In this document: piece by piece, positions 17,099-26,088 of the stretch
How positions within the stretch are numbered: position 1 is the stretch's first letter
How the letters are laid out: every line of letters begins with the position of its first letter
DNA from: Gemmataceae bacterium
GTDB taxonomy: Bacteria > Planctomycetota > Planctomycetia > Gemmatales > Gemmataceae
DNA length: 64,000 nucleotides
Reading direction: 5' to 3'
Assembly (NCBI GenBank): GCA_009697105.1
Contig: SIAQ01000001.1
Location: 1-64,000, forward strand
Program-made: the position numbers and the translations under genes
Notes under the pieces: model-generated
What the model was told of the DNA's origin: nothing
Database searches by the model: none
What the model saw: the letters and a program-made list of their open reading frames with translations, nothing else

Positions 17099-17262
17099 TT
17101 CTCGAGCGAAATAAATATCTCGCGATCGTTTCGGGCTCTGAAGGTCTTGGAACAGCGAAATTATCCGCGATGTTCGCGTGCAGCATTGCGTTCACGGGTC
17201 GCTTCGGATAATGTATCACTACTCCAAATGGTTTCCGATATTTTCCCACCGAAACAAGCAAT

Positions 17263-19701
17263 ATGAAGCACACCCTCTTTTTTTCGTTCGCTTGCCTCTT
17301 TTTGGTCGTTGCGACGGCGAATGCGCAATTGCCAAAGGCTATTGAGTTCAACCGGGACATCAGGCCAATTCTCTCGGACCACTGCTACAACTGCCACGGG
17401 CCGGCGAAATCGACACGCAAAGCCGACCTGCGGCTCGACACCAAGGACGGGGCCGCCACCGTGATCTCGCCAGGCAAGGCCCATGCCAGCGAACTCTGGA
17501 AACGAGTCAACGCCAGGGACGACAATGAACGCATGCCGCCGGCGAAATCGGGCCGCAAGCTTAGCACGCAGCAGATCGACCTGTTGCATCGCTGGATCGA
17601 ACAAGGCGCGACCTGGCAGGAGCACTGGGCGTTCATCGCGCCGAAGCGGCCAGCCGTCCCGACAACCAAAAACATGAAGTGGGGACGCAACCCGATCGAT
17701 GCGTTCATCCTGGCGCGACTCGAACGTGAGAGCATGGCGCCGTCGCCGGAGGCTACACGCGAAACGCTGATCCGGCGAGTGACGCTTGACCTGACGGGCC
17801 TGCCGCCGACGTTGCAAGAAATTGACGATTACCTGAACGACGCCTCGCCCGACGCTTACGAAAAAGTCGCCGACCGATTGCTGGCGTCGCCTCGTTATGG
17901 CGAGCGCATGGTACACGAATGGCTCGATGCCGCCCGATATTCCGATACGAACGGATATCAAACGGATGGCACACGCGCGATGTGGCCTTGGCGCGACTGG
18001 GTCATCAACGCCTTGAACAAGAACATGCCGTTCGATCAGTTTACCATCGAACAGATCGCGGGCGACATGCTCGTCAATCCGACGATCCCGCAGAAGATCG
18101 CGACGGGCTTTCATCGTAATCACATGCTCAACGGCGAAGGCGGCCGCATCGCCGAGGAATCGCGTGTCGATTACGTCGTCGATCGTGTCGATACCACGGG
18201 AGCCGTCTGGCTGGGCATGACCGCTGGTTGCGCCCGTTGTCATGATCACAAGTACGATCCGATTTCGCAGAAGGAATACTATCAGCTCTTCGCCTACTTC
18301 AACAACATCGCCGAGGTCGGCGGCGTCGATCGTCGCAACGGTACCGCAGCACCGGTGCTCGAATTCCCAAGCGATGAGCAGAAGGAGAAGATCGCGAAGA
18401 TCGAGAGCAGCATCACCGAGCAGCAAGCCAAACTCGCGCCGCTGGAGAAAGCCGTCCTTGCCGACATCAAGAAGAAATCGGAAAAGCTGCCCGACAAAAA
18501 ATCGCCGGATTATGCGAAACTCATCACGGCTCATCCGCAGGGCAAAGAGTTGCAGAAGTTGCAGGCAGCCGTCGATGCCGAAAAGAAAAAGCTCACCGAG
18601 GCCAAGAACGGCATCCTCATCACCATGATCATGGAAGAACGCAAAGATTCGCGCGAGACTTTCGTTCTCCTGCGCGGCATCTACAACAAGTTCGGCGAGA
18701 AGGTCAAGCCTGCCATTCCCCAGGCGTTTCCGCCGTTACCTAAGGAGGCGCCCAACAATCGCCTCGGACTGGCCCATTGGCTTGTTTCACCCGATAATCC
18801 ACTCACGGCACGTGTCACCGTCAATCGATTCTGGCAGCAGTATTTCGGCATCGGTTTAGTCAAAACCACGGAAGACTTCGGAATCCAGGGCGAACAACCG
18901 AGCCACCCCGAGTTGCTCGATTGGCTGGCGTCCGAGTTTGTTTCGCCAGCACGCGCTCAAGCCTGGGACATGAAGCACATCCATCGCCTGATCGTCACCA
19001 GTGCGACCTATCGGCAAAGCTCCAAGGTCCCGCCCGCCGTGCTCGAACGCGATCCCGACAACCGCCTGCTTTCGCACAGCCCGCGCATGCGGCTCAGCCC
19101 GTTCGGCCTGCGCGATCAGGCCCTAACGTTGAGCGGCTTGCTCGTGGACAAAATCGGCGGGCCGCCCGTGAAGCCGTACCAACCGCCGGGCCTGTGGGAA
19201 GATTTCAGTTTCAACCAAATCAGATATGTGCAGGACAAGGGCGAGAAGCTTTATCGCCGTAGTTTGTACACGTTCTGGCGGCGTTCGATTGGTCCGCCCA
19301 ACATGTTCGACACGTCGTCTCGCCAGATATGCACGGTGCGGCAATCGCGCACGAACACGCCGTTGCATGCGTTGATCCTCATGAACGACGTGACCTTCGT
19401 AGAGGCCGCCCGCGTCTGGGCCGAACGGCTGATGAAAGGCGAGAAGATGCCGGAGGTCCGACTCGCGCTCGCTTTTCGACAGGCGACGGCTCGGCAACCG
19501 AACGCGGCGGAGCGAAAGGTGCTGCTCGCCGGTTTCCAGCGCGTGCTCAAACACTACGAATCGGATAAGGCCACCGCCGAGAAATTGGCCAGCGCCGGCG
19601 AGTATCCGCGCGACAAGATGCTCAACGTCGCCGAACATGCAGCTTATGTCGCGATGCTGAACATGATTCTGAACATCGACGAAGTCATCACCAAGGAGTG
19701 A
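17263..19701 (+). CDS. Planctomycete cytochrome / DUF1549 / DUF1553 protein
   Basis: 812 aa. Signal peptide ends at ANAQ (about 21). A PSCyt1 domain follows, with the heme motif CYNCH (C41, C44, H45) and a distal MPP motif (NERMPPAKSG). DUF1549 (about 125-345) contains CARCHDHKYDP, a second CX2CH. A charged coiled-coil linker (about 365-450) precedes DUF1553 (about 490-790, LTARVTVNRFWQQYFG). It is probably periplasmic or surface-bound. Unlike the other two family members in this window, no DUF1501 partner gene follows. Confidence 0.93.
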   Translation: MKHTLFFSFACLFLVVATANAQLPKAIEFNRDIRPILSDHCYNCHGPAKSTRKADLRLDTKDGAATVISPGKAHASELWKRVNARDDNERMPPAKSGRKLSTQQIDLLHRWIEQGATWQEHWAFIAPKRPAVPTTKNMKWGRNPIDAFILARLERESMAPSPEATRETLIRRVTLDLTGLPPTLQEIDDYLNDASPDAYEKVADRLLASPRYGERMVHEWLDAARYSDTNGYQTDGTRAMWPWRDWVINALNKNMPFDQFTIEQIAGDMLVNPTIPQKIATGFHRNHMLNGEGGRIAEESRVDYVVDRVDTTGAVWLGMTAGCARCHDHKYDPISQKEYYQLFAYFNNIAEVGGVDRRNGTAAPVLEFPSDEQKEKIAKIESSITEQQAKLAPLEKAVLADIKKKSEKLPDKKSPDYAKLITAHPQGKELQKLQAAVDAEKKKLTEAKNGILITMIMEERKDSRETFVLLRGIYNKFGEKVKPAIPQAFPPLPKEAPNNRLGLAHWLVSPDNPLTARVTVNRFWQQYFGIGLVKTTEDFGIQGEQPSHPELLDWLASEFVSPARAQAWDMKHIHRLIVTSATYRQSSKVPPAVLERDPDNRLLSHSPRMRLSPFGLRDQALTLSGLLVDKIGGPPVKPYQPPGLWEDFSFNQIRYVQDKGEKLYRRSLYTFWRRSIGPPNMFDTSSRQICTVRQSRTNTPLHALILMNDVTFVEAARVWAERLMKGEKMPEVRLALAFRQATARQPNAAERKVLLAGFQRVLKHYESDKATAEKLASAGEYPRDKMLNVAEHAAYVAMLNMILNIDEVITKE

Positions 19702-19750
19702 GTTTCGCGGCATGCAGAGAATTGCACCACAACGATCACGGCGCGGATAA

Positions 19751-20015
19751 GCCGCAACAAACACAGAATCACGAAAGCTCGAAAGAACGAAAACACGAAA
19801 GGAAGGCATAGCCGTTCACGACGAGTCACAAGCCAAAGCAAATCTCGATAAGGAAAGCAGGAAGGCAGGAAAAAAGGGCTGATTCAATTCTTGCTTTCCT
19901 GCCTTCCTTATCGTCTTTGTATTTTCCGGTATTGCTGTGTACGGTTGGGCAATTCGCTTGGGTTGGGTTTCTATTTCGTACTTTCGAGCTTTCGTGATTC
20001 TGTGTTTTTTGCGGC
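19751..20015. repeat. Long palindrome, family F, copy 1, with nested hairpin
   Basis: The outer arms 19751-19785 (GCCGCAACAAACACAGAATC...) and 19981-20015 match in 34 of 35 positions. Arm interiors carry GAAAGNNC-type short repeats. This element fills most of the 372-bp gap 19702-20073; no gene is visible in it. A second palindrome is nested at 19846-19913. Confidence 0.92.
19846..19913. repeat. Nested hairpin with GGAAGGCAGG arms
   Basis: CGATAAGGAA (19846) through GGCAGGAAA pairs with TTTCCTGCCTTCCTTATCG (19895-19913); the left arm has an extra 7-nt unit. Sits inside the spacer of the F1 palindrome. Confidence 0.75.
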
Positions 20016-20073
20016 TCAGCCACGCCAGGTTCTCCGTGATAAATTTTCCGGCTGGGTCTGACGAGGAGCATTC

Positions 20074-21714
20074 ATGTCCGCAGGCACGCTACCCACGCTG
20101 TTCCGCATGCAAGCCGAGCGATTCGGTCCACGGGTCGTTCTGCGCCGCAAACAATACGGGCTGTACGGCGACATCACCTGGACCGAGCATCGGGCCAACG
20201 TCGAAGCGTGCGCGAAGGCCTTGATCGCGTCGGGCGTTGAGCCGGGCGATCGCGTGGCGATCCTATCCGAGAACCGCGTGGAATGGCTGATCGCTGACAT
20301 GGCGATTCTCAGCGCCGGCGCGGTCAACGTACCGTTGCACGCTCCGCTGAGCGCCGCCCAGGCGCAGTACCAACTCGACAACGCCGGCGTTAAGTGGATT
20401 TTCGTATCGAACAATTCCCAATACGGGAAGATCGACGAAGTACGACTGAAGCTGCCTGACCTAAGAGGCATCATTCGTTTCGACAAGTTCGAGGCGCAGC
20501 ACGCGATCCCGTGGCGTGGCTTCCTACAGCGTGGCCGACTCGCCGATGCCGCTACCACGACCGAGTTGAATCGCCGGTTGGCACGTCTCACGCCCGACGA
20601 TCTCGCGACGATTATCTACACCTCCGGCACGACCGGGAACCCCAAAGGCGTCATGCTCACACAGCGAAACTTACTGAGCAACGCGCAGGCGGTCGCGCAA
20701 ATTGCATCGTTCGGTTTGCATTCCGTGTTTCTCAGTTGGCTCCCGTATAGCCATATCTATGCGCGCACGGTGGATATCTACCTGTCCCTCGCCGTCGGCG
20801 CGACGCTGTGTCTGGCTGAGTCCCCGGAAACGGTGGTCGCCAATCTTGCGGAAATCCGTCCGACGAACATGTCTGGAGTGCCGCGGTTTTATGAGAAGGT
20901 ACTCTCGTCGCTGCAATCCGGGTGTGCAGACGATTTGCCCGCGCGATTGCGAGCCGTCTTCGGGCCAAATATCGACATGCTCAGTTCAGGTGGCGCGCCG
21001 CTTCCCTTGGCAGTCGCCCAGGCCTACAAGAACGCCGGCATACTGCTTCTGCAAGGCTATGGTCTTACCGAAAGCTCGCCTGTCATCACGTTCAATCGTA
21101 AGGAGGCTTTCAAAATCGAGTCGGTTGGCAAGCCGATCCCCGACGTTGAAGTACGTATCGGCAACGATGGCGAGGTGCTCACACACGGGCCGCATGTCAT
21201 GCCCGGTTATTGGAAACTGCCCGAAGAGACGGCCCTCTCACTCGTAGGCGATTGGCTCCACACCGGCGATCTCGGCCGACTCGACGACGATGGCTTCCTG
21301 CACATCACCGGTCGCAAGAAGGAACTGCTCGTATTGTCGAATGGCAAAAAAGTCGTGCCCTCGCAGATCGAAGGCATCCTGCTGGCCGATCCGTGCATCG
21401 ATCAAGTTGTCGTATGCGGCGAGGGGCGGAACTTCCTTGGGGCCATCGTTGTGCCACACGGAAACAATTTGGCCCAAGCGATGGGCGTCGATCCTTCCGA
21501 CGTTGAAGCGCACGCCGGTGTCGGCGAATTTCTCACCGCGCGGATACGGCAAGCCCTGACGAAAGTAGCCGCATGGGAAGTCGTCCGTAAAATCATCGTG
21601 CGGTTCGAGCCGTTCAGTATCGCGCGGGATGAACTTACAGTTAGTCTGAAATTGCGGCGGAATATCATCCTCGCCAATCATCGCGATGGCCTCGAAGCGA
21701 TGTACCGCGAATAA
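20074..21714 (+). CDS. AMP-dependent acyl-CoA synthetase (FadD-like)
   Basis: 546 aa. ANL superfamily motifs in order: YTSGTTGNPKG (P-loop, about 181-191), GYGLTESSP (A5 motif), HTGDLGRLDDDGFLHITGRKKE (A7-A8) and KKVVPSQIEGIL (A8-A10 region). It activates a fatty acid as acyl-AMP and then transfers it to CoA. Closest in style to long-chain acyl-CoA ligases of the FAA1/FadD15 type. No signal peptide; cytoplasmic or membrane-associated. Monocistronic between palindromes F1 and A3. Chain-length preference cannot be judged. Confidence 0.9.
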   Translation: MSAGTLPTLFRMQAERFGPRVVLRRKQYGLYGDITWTEHRANVEACAKALIASGVEPGDRVAILSENRVEWLIADMAILSAGAVNVPLHAPLSAAQAQYQLDNAGVKWIFVSNNSQYGKIDEVRLKLPDLRGIIRFDKFEAQHAIPWRGFLQRGRLADAATTTELNRRLARLTPDDLATIIYTSGTTGNPKGVMLTQRNLLSNAQAVAQIASFGLHSVFLSWLPYSHIYARTVDIYLSLAVGATLCLAESPETVVANLAEIRPTNMSGVPRFYEKVLSSLQSGCADDLPARLRAVFGPNIDMLSSGGAPLPLAVAQAYKNAGILLLQGYGLTESSPVITFNRKEAFKIESVGKPIPDVEVRIGNDGEVLTHGPHVMPGYWKLPEETALSLVGDWLHTGDLGRLDDDGFLHITGRKKELLVLSNGKKVVPSQIEGILLADPCIDQVVVCGEGRNFLGAIVVPHGNNLAQAMGVDPSDVEAHAGVGEFLTARIRQALTKVAAWEVVRKIIVRFEPFSIARDELTVSLKLRRNIILANHRDGLEAMYRE

Positions 21715-21738
21715 AGCACATCGTTTTTCGCTTGTCTT

Positions 21739-21788
21739 CCGCTTGCGGCTTAGCGCTCGGAATATCCCACGCGAGCGCTAAGCCGCAA
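21739..21788. repeat. AAGCCGCAAGCG palindrome, family A, copy 3
   Basis: Left CCGCTTGCGGCTTAGCGCTCG (21739-21759, written 21 nt across two segments) pairs with CGAGCGCTAAGCCGCAA (21772-21788). Outer flanks TTGTC/GACAA also match. Ends 29 bp before the uracil-DNA glycosylase ATG. Confidence 0.88.
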
Positions 21789-21817
21789 ACGAAATAACAG
21801 ACAAACCAGGACTCGCC

Positions 21818-22588
21818 ATGGACAACCTGAATCGACAACTGCTGGATCACATCAAAGCACTGCACGGCGCGGGCGTCGAGTGGCTTCCACGCACCTCGGC
21901 TTTGGAAGTCGCCACCCAATCCGCAAGCCCTGGCGCGTCGGCAGCGGAACAGCTAACATCATTCGGCCCGACGGGCGATCCGGAGTTGAGCAATCGCCGC
22001 GTGGCGTTGACAACGCTCGCCGGCGAAGTAAAAGGCTGCACGCGCTGTGCCGAGCTATGTTCCACGCGCGCGCAGACGGTGTTCGGCGTCGGGAATCCGC
22101 TGGCGGAAGTTTGCTTCATCGGCGAGGCTCCCGGCGCGGACGAGGACGCCCAGGGCGAACCATTCGTCGGTGCCGCGGGCCAATTGCTGAACAAGATTCT
22201 CGCCGCTAGCGGATTCAAGCGTGAGGAGATTTACATTTGCAACATCCTGAAATGCCGACCGCCGGGCAACCGTACGCCACTCGCCGAAGAAGCCGCCAAC
22301 TGCCGCGATTTCCTCGAACGGCAACTCGAAATGATCGCACCGAAATATATCGTCGCGCTCGGCGGATGCGCGGCGACAAACCTGCTGCAAACGACGCTCT
22401 CCATCGCCAAACTGCGAGGCCGGTTTCACGTTTATCGTAACAGCAAGCTGCTCGTGACCTACCACCCGGCCTACCTGCTGCCGAACAAGGATCCTAGCAA
22501 GAAAAAGGAAGTTTGGGAGGACATGAAATTCCTCGTCACTGCGATGGGCCGATCACTGCCCGATTCGTCAAGCAACACGGATGGATGA
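21818..22588 (+). CDS. Uracil-DNA glycosylase, family 4 (Fe-S)
   Basis: 256 aa. An N-terminal extension of about 65 residues of low complexity precedes the catalytic domain. Four cysteines for a 4Fe-4S cluster fit: two in CTRCAELC, one in LKCRPPGN, one in NCRDFLER. Motif A is GEAPGADEDAQGEPFVG and motif B is TYHPAYLLPN. It removes uracil from DNA to start base-excision repair. The GEAPG/HPAYLL forms are those of the family 4/UdgA group. Located in the same 15-kb region as recA and mfd, but not in an operon with them. Confidence 0.92.
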   Translation: MDNLNRQLLDHIKALHGAGVEWLPRTSALEVATQSASPGASAAEQLTSFGPTGDPELSNRRVALTTLAGEVKGCTRCAELCSTRAQTVFGVGNPLAEVCFIGEAPGADEDAQGEPFVGAAGQLLNKILAASGFKREEIYICNILKCRPPGNRTPLAEEAANCRDFLERQLEMIAPKYIVALGGCAATNLLQTTLSIAKLRGRFHVYRNSKLLVTYHPAYLLPNKDPSKKKEVWEDMKFLVTAMGRSLPDSSSNTDG

Positions 22589-22666
22589 TGGGCACGTCAC
22601 GATTTCCGTTTGGTCGAAAGCTGCCGAATCGCATAAGATACGAGAAATCATGAAGGAGAAAGTCCC

Positions 22667-23977
22667 TTGAATGTCGCAGTCGTAGGCACCGGATATGTTG
22701 GCTTGGTGACATCTACCTGTCTCGCGGAGAGTGGTAACCAGGTAATCGGCATCGACAAAGATTCAGGCAAAATCGCCACGCTCGAATCCGGCAAGCTGCC
22801 GATCTACGAGCCAGGCCTTCTGGAACTCGTCGAGCGCAATCGCCGCGAGCAACGTCTACAATTCACGACCGATTTAGCTGGCGCCGTCAAAGACGCACAC
22901 CTTATCTTTATCGCCGTTGGTACGCCGCAATCCGCCACGGGAGCGGCTGACCTGAGTGCGCTGTGGGCCGTCGGCGATCACCTTGTACCGCATTTGAAGT
23001 CCGACGCGGTCGTCGTCATCAAGAGCACCGTACCGGTTGGAACCAATCGCAAGTTGATGGAACGGATGAGCCAAAAAGCAGGCCGAACCATCGATGTCGC
23101 CAGCAATCCCGAGTTCCTCAAAGAAGGCGCCGCCCTTGACGATTTCATGCGGCCTGATCGCGTCGTCGTTGGCGTCCGCAGGCCTGAAGCGGCGCAGCGT
23201 CTCAACGAATTGTACGCTCCGTTTCTTCGCACGGAACGGCCCTTCCTCGTCATGTCGCCCGAAAGCGCCGAGATGACCAAGTACGCCGCGAACGCCATGC
23301 TTGCTACCAAGATCAGTTTCATCAACGAGATGGCGAATCTGTGTGAAAAACTCCATGCCGACATCAACGATGTCCGGCGCGGCATTGGCCACGATCAGCG
23401 CATCGGCTTTCAGTTTCTCTTCCCCGGCCCCGGCTACGGCGGCAGCTGCTTCCCCAAGGACGTCAATGCCGTCATCCATCTCGCCAAAGAAGCTGGCGGG
23501 CAGGCCGCGCTTCTCGAAATGGTGGATCGAATCAACGAGCAGCAGAAGATGGTGTTGCCGAGCAAAATCCGCAGGCACTACGGCAATTCACTTAAAGTAA
23601 AATGTCTTAGCATCTGGGGATTGGCGTTCAAGCCACGCACCGACGACATTCGCGAAGCACCCGCTCTCACGTTGATCGATGAGATGCTGAAAGAAGGGGT
23701 ACAGATGCGTGTGCATGACCCAGAGGCGATCGCCAATGTCAAAGCCATCTATGGCGACAAGCTCATTTATTGCGACAAACCATATTCCGCCCTCGAGGGT
23801 TCCGACGGCCTGGTGATCGTCACAGAGTGGGCCGAATTCCGCAATCCCGATTTCGAGGTCATGCGACGATTGATGAAGCAACCCGTGATCTTCGACGGCC
23901 GCAATCTCTATGACCCGAAAACTATGCAGGTTGGCGGCTTCACCTACTACACGATCGGGCGCCACGTGGAGGGCTGA
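22667..23977 (+). CDS. UDP-glucose/GDP-mannose 6-dehydrogenase family
   Basis: 436 aa. The start is a TTG (22667) with GAAGGAG about 9 nt upstream; the product then begins at once with the Rossmann motif [12 protein letters not shown]. The catalytic cysteine is in GGSCFPKD (near residue 261), with the SNPEFLKEG and [15 protein letters not shown] blocks of the family. It oxidises a nucleotide sugar to the uronate using NAD, feeding cell-surface polysaccharide synthesis. UDP-glucose is the likeliest substrate. Followed after 11 bp by a uridine-kinase-like gene, probably one transcript. Confidence 0.93.
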   Translation: MNVAVVGTGYVGLVTSTCLAESGNQVIGIDKDSGKIATLESGKLPIYEPGLLELVERNRREQRLQFTTDLAGAVKDAHLIFIAVGTPQSATGAADLSALWAVGDHLVPHLKSDAVVVIKSTVPVGTNRKLMERMSQKAGRTIDVASNPEFLKEGAALDDFMRPDRVVVGVRRPEAAQRLNELYAPFLRTERPFLVMSPESAEMTKYAANAMLATKISFINEMANLCEKLHADINDVRRGIGHDQRIGFQFLFPGPGYGGSCFPKDVNAVIHLAKEAGGQAALLEMVDRINEQQKMVLPSKIRRHYGNSLKVKCLSIWGLAFKPRTDDIREAPALTLIDEMLKEGVQMRVHDPEAIANVKAIYGDKLIYCDKPYSALEGSDGLVIVTEWAEFRNPDFEVMRRLMKQPVIFDGRNLYDPKTMQVGGFTYYTIGRHVEG

Positions 23978-23988
23978 CGACACGTGTC

Positions 23989-24633
23989 ATGCGTCGTTGG
24001 TATCTGCTCATGCACCGGAAAACCTATCTTGTCGGCATCGTCGGCGGCAGCGCTAGCGGAAAAACCATGTTTCTGCGCGAGCTTGTCGCGCGAATTCCGC
24101 CGAAAACTTGTGCCGTCGTTTCTCAGGACAATTACTATCGCAACATCGACGAGCAAGAACGCGACAAGCGCGGCATACCCAATTTCGACCTTCCCACTGC
24201 CATTCACCGCGATCTCCTCTATGACGATATCGCAAAATTATTGCGAGGCGAATCGATCGTGCGAACAGAATATACGTTCAACGAGCGCGATCGCCTTGGG
24301 CATCTCATCACAACGGAACCGTCGCACGTGATCATAGTCGAAGGACTATTCATTTTTCATTACGAGGAAATACGCAACCTCTTGGATTTACGTGTATTCA
24401 TTGATGCGGACATCGAACTCTGCCGCATTCGACGGATCGAGCGCGATCAGCGTGAGCGCGGCTATGCCCCCGATTTCACGGCGTATCAACGGACGAACCA
24501 CGTCCTACCGGCATATCAGCACTTTATCCTGCCCTATCGCGAGCAGTCGCACCTGATTGTCGCCAATCATGGTGCGTACGCCAAGGGCCTGGAAGTGATC
24601 GCCGATCACATCACAGCCCAGATCCGAGCCTGA
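23989..24633 (+). CDS. Uridine kinase-like P-loop kinase
   Basis: 214 aa. Walker A GGSASGKT (19-26), the uridine-kinase block VSQDNYYRNID, NFDLPTAIHRDLL, and IIVEGLFIFHYEEIRNL, then the DxxxxxRxxRRxxRD-type lid (DIELCRIRRIERDQRERG). It would phosphorylate uridine/cytidine; relatives in this group also include phosphoribulokinase-like proteins, so substrate is inferred. The start could be the ATG at 23989 or 24010; neither has a strong ribosome site, consistent with coupling to the gene 11 bp upstream. Its stop codon is inside palindrome C1. Confidence 0.85.
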   Translation: MRRWYLLMHRKTYLVGIVGGSASGKTMFLRELVARIPPKTCAVVSQDNYYRNIDEQERDKRGIPNFDLPTAIHRDLLYDDIAKLLRGESIVRTEYTFNERDRLGHLITTEPSHVIIVEGLFIFHYEEIRNLLDLRVFIDADIELCRIRRIERDQRERGYAPDFTAYQRTNHVLPAYQHFILPYREQSHLIVANHGAYAKGLEVIADHITAQIRA

Positions 24634-24682
24634 GCGCCAGCGAAGGGCCAAGCGGTGCCCTTCGTTGGCGCTCAGGCTCGGA
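24623..24682. repeat. GCGCCAGCGAAGGG palindrome, family C, copy 1
   Basis: 24623-24648 (TCCGAGCCTGAGCGCCAGCG then AAGGGC) and 24657-24682 pair in 25 of 26 positions with an 8-nt loop. It contains the TGA of the uridine-kinase gene and lies between it and the convergent recA, so it can serve as a two-way terminator. Confidence 0.92.
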
Positions 24683-24713
24683 CAATGCGACAATCAGAAC
24701 CAAACTCGTTCTA

Positions 24714-25814
24714 TTAATCCGCCGCGGTTGTGGCTGCGCCGCGCTTGCCGCGGTGGCTACTGGATGGCGCAGGCGGCGGTGTCACTGCTTCAGCGGTCTC
24801 CTCGACCGGCGCGGTTGCGGCAGGTTTCAGCAAACCACGCTTGTCCATGATCTTTTTGGTGATCTCCTCCATGACCGCCGGATTTTCACGCAGATACTTT
24901 TTGGCATTCTCCACGCCTTGGCCGAGCCGAATTTGACCATAGTTGACCCACGAACCACTCTTGTCGATGATCTTGTCATCGATGGCGAGGTTAATGACAT
25001 CGCTCTCGCGGTTGATGCCGCGATCGTGCATGATGTCGAACTCGGCCTGGCGGAAAGGCGGCGCGATTTTATTCTTGACGACCTTGACGCGGACCGACGT
25101 GCCGACGACGTCTTCACCGTCCTTGACGGCCGTGACCTTGCGGATTTCGAGGCGCACGCTGCAATAAAACTTCAGCGCTAGGCCGCCGGAGGTTGTTTCG
25201 GGATTACCGAACATGACGCCGATCTTTTGGCGAATCTGGTTGATGAAGATGATGCAGGTCTTGGTCTTCGAGATTACGGGTGTCAGAATGCGTAACGCCT
25301 GGCTCATCAGGCGAGCCTGCAAGCCGACGTGCGTATCGCCGATCTCGCCTTCGACCTCGGAACGGGGCACGAGCGCAGCGACGGAGTCTATGACGATGAG
25401 GTCAACCGCGTTGGATTTGACCAGCATTTCGGTGATTTTCAGGGCTTCCTCGCCGTGAGACGGTTGGCTGACGAGCAGACTTTCGAGGTCGACGCCCAAA
25501 CGTTTGGCCCAACTGGGGTCCAGCGCGTGTTCGGCGTCAATGAAGGCCGCGACGCCGCCGGCCCGCTGGGCGTTGGCGATAGCGTGCAGGGCAACCGTGG
25601 TCTTGCCACTGGCCTCGGGCCCGTAGATTTCGATGATACGTCCGCGTGGTAGTCCTTTGCCTCCCAAAGCAATGTCAAGACTGAGGGCGCCGGTGCTGAT
25701 ACCCTGAACGTCAGCAACACTGTCCGTGCCAAGCTGCATGATCGAGCCTTTACCAAACTGTTTCTCGATCTGCTGCAGTGCATTTTTCAGCTCGCGATCC
25801 TGTTCGACTGCCAT
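24714..25814 (-). CDS. recA: RecA recombinase
   Basis: 366 aa, normal length. N-terminal helix [17 protein letters not shown], Walker [10 protein letters not shown] (65-73), Walker [12 protein letters not shown]1/L2 loops ([30 protein letters not shown]). It binds single-stranded DNA, drives strand exchange and stimulates LexA-type self-cleavage. The C-terminal tail is Pro/Ala-rich ([21 protein letters not shown]), longer than average and not acidic. Ribosome site AAGGAGG is 8 nt before the ATG; a clear promoter lies upstream. Confidence 0.98.
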   Translation of the reverse strand: MAVEQDRELKNALQQIEKQFGKGSIMQLGTDSVADVQGISTGALSLDIALGGKGLPRGRIIEIYGPEASGKTTVALHAIANAQRAGGVAAFIDAEHALDPSWAKRLGVDLESLLVSQPSHGEEALKITEMLVKSNAVDLIVIDSVAALVPRSEVEGEIGDTHVGLQARLMSQALRILTPVISKTKTCIIFINQIRQKIGVMFGNPETTSGGLALKFYCSVRLEIRKVTAVKDGEDVVGTSVRVKVVKNKIAPPFRQAEFDIMHDRGINRESDVINLAIDDKIIDKSGSWVNYGQIRLGQGVENAKKYLRENPAVMEEITKKIMDKRGLLKPAATAPVEETAEAVTPPPAPSSSHRGKRGAATTAAD

Positions 25815-25880
25815 GTTGAAGTCCTCCTTGGCTGGGAAAAAAGATTGGAATTGTCATAACTTTGCATAAGTGTACATGTG

Positions 25881-25909
25881 TTTATATCCACTTGGAATTG
25901 TTTCGTCAA
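25881..25909 (-). promoter_or_regulatory. recA promoter (sigma70-type)
   Basis: On the minus strand: TTGACG (-35, complement of 25904-25909), a 17-bp spacer, then TATAAA (-10, complement of 25881-25886). This is close to consensus and about 70 bp from the recA start. Between -10 and the ribosome site is a dyad ACTT-TGCAT-AAGT (25858-25870) that could bind a regulator; it does not match the LexA boxes I know. Confidence 0.75.
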
Positions 25910-25971
25910 GTCCAGAGCAAAACTTTTCTGAAAAATGGGATTCTTTGGCAGAATTTCGACGTCCCGAACAT

Positions 25972-26038
25972 AGTACGAGCCGGAAGTGTGAGTGACGGTT
26001 GTCACCAATCCGCGTCGATTACGCTTCCGGCTCGTACT
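25972..26038. repeat. Palindrome upstream of recA, family J
   Basis: AGTACGAGCCGGAAG (25972-25986) and CTTCCGGCTCGTACT (26024-26038) are exact complements. An inner GTGAC/GTCAC pair lies at 25992-26005. It sits in the gap between recA and the zinc-ribbon membrane gene. Confidence 0.85.
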
Positions 26039-26088
26039 TTGTCGGCGAGTCTAGCCGCGGATACTTTTAGGGAGGAAAGGCCGATCTT

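Noticed and set aside
25858-25870. LexA box upstream of recA
   Set aside because: The dyad present does not match the Gram-positive or proteobacterial LexA consensus, so it is not called an SOS box.
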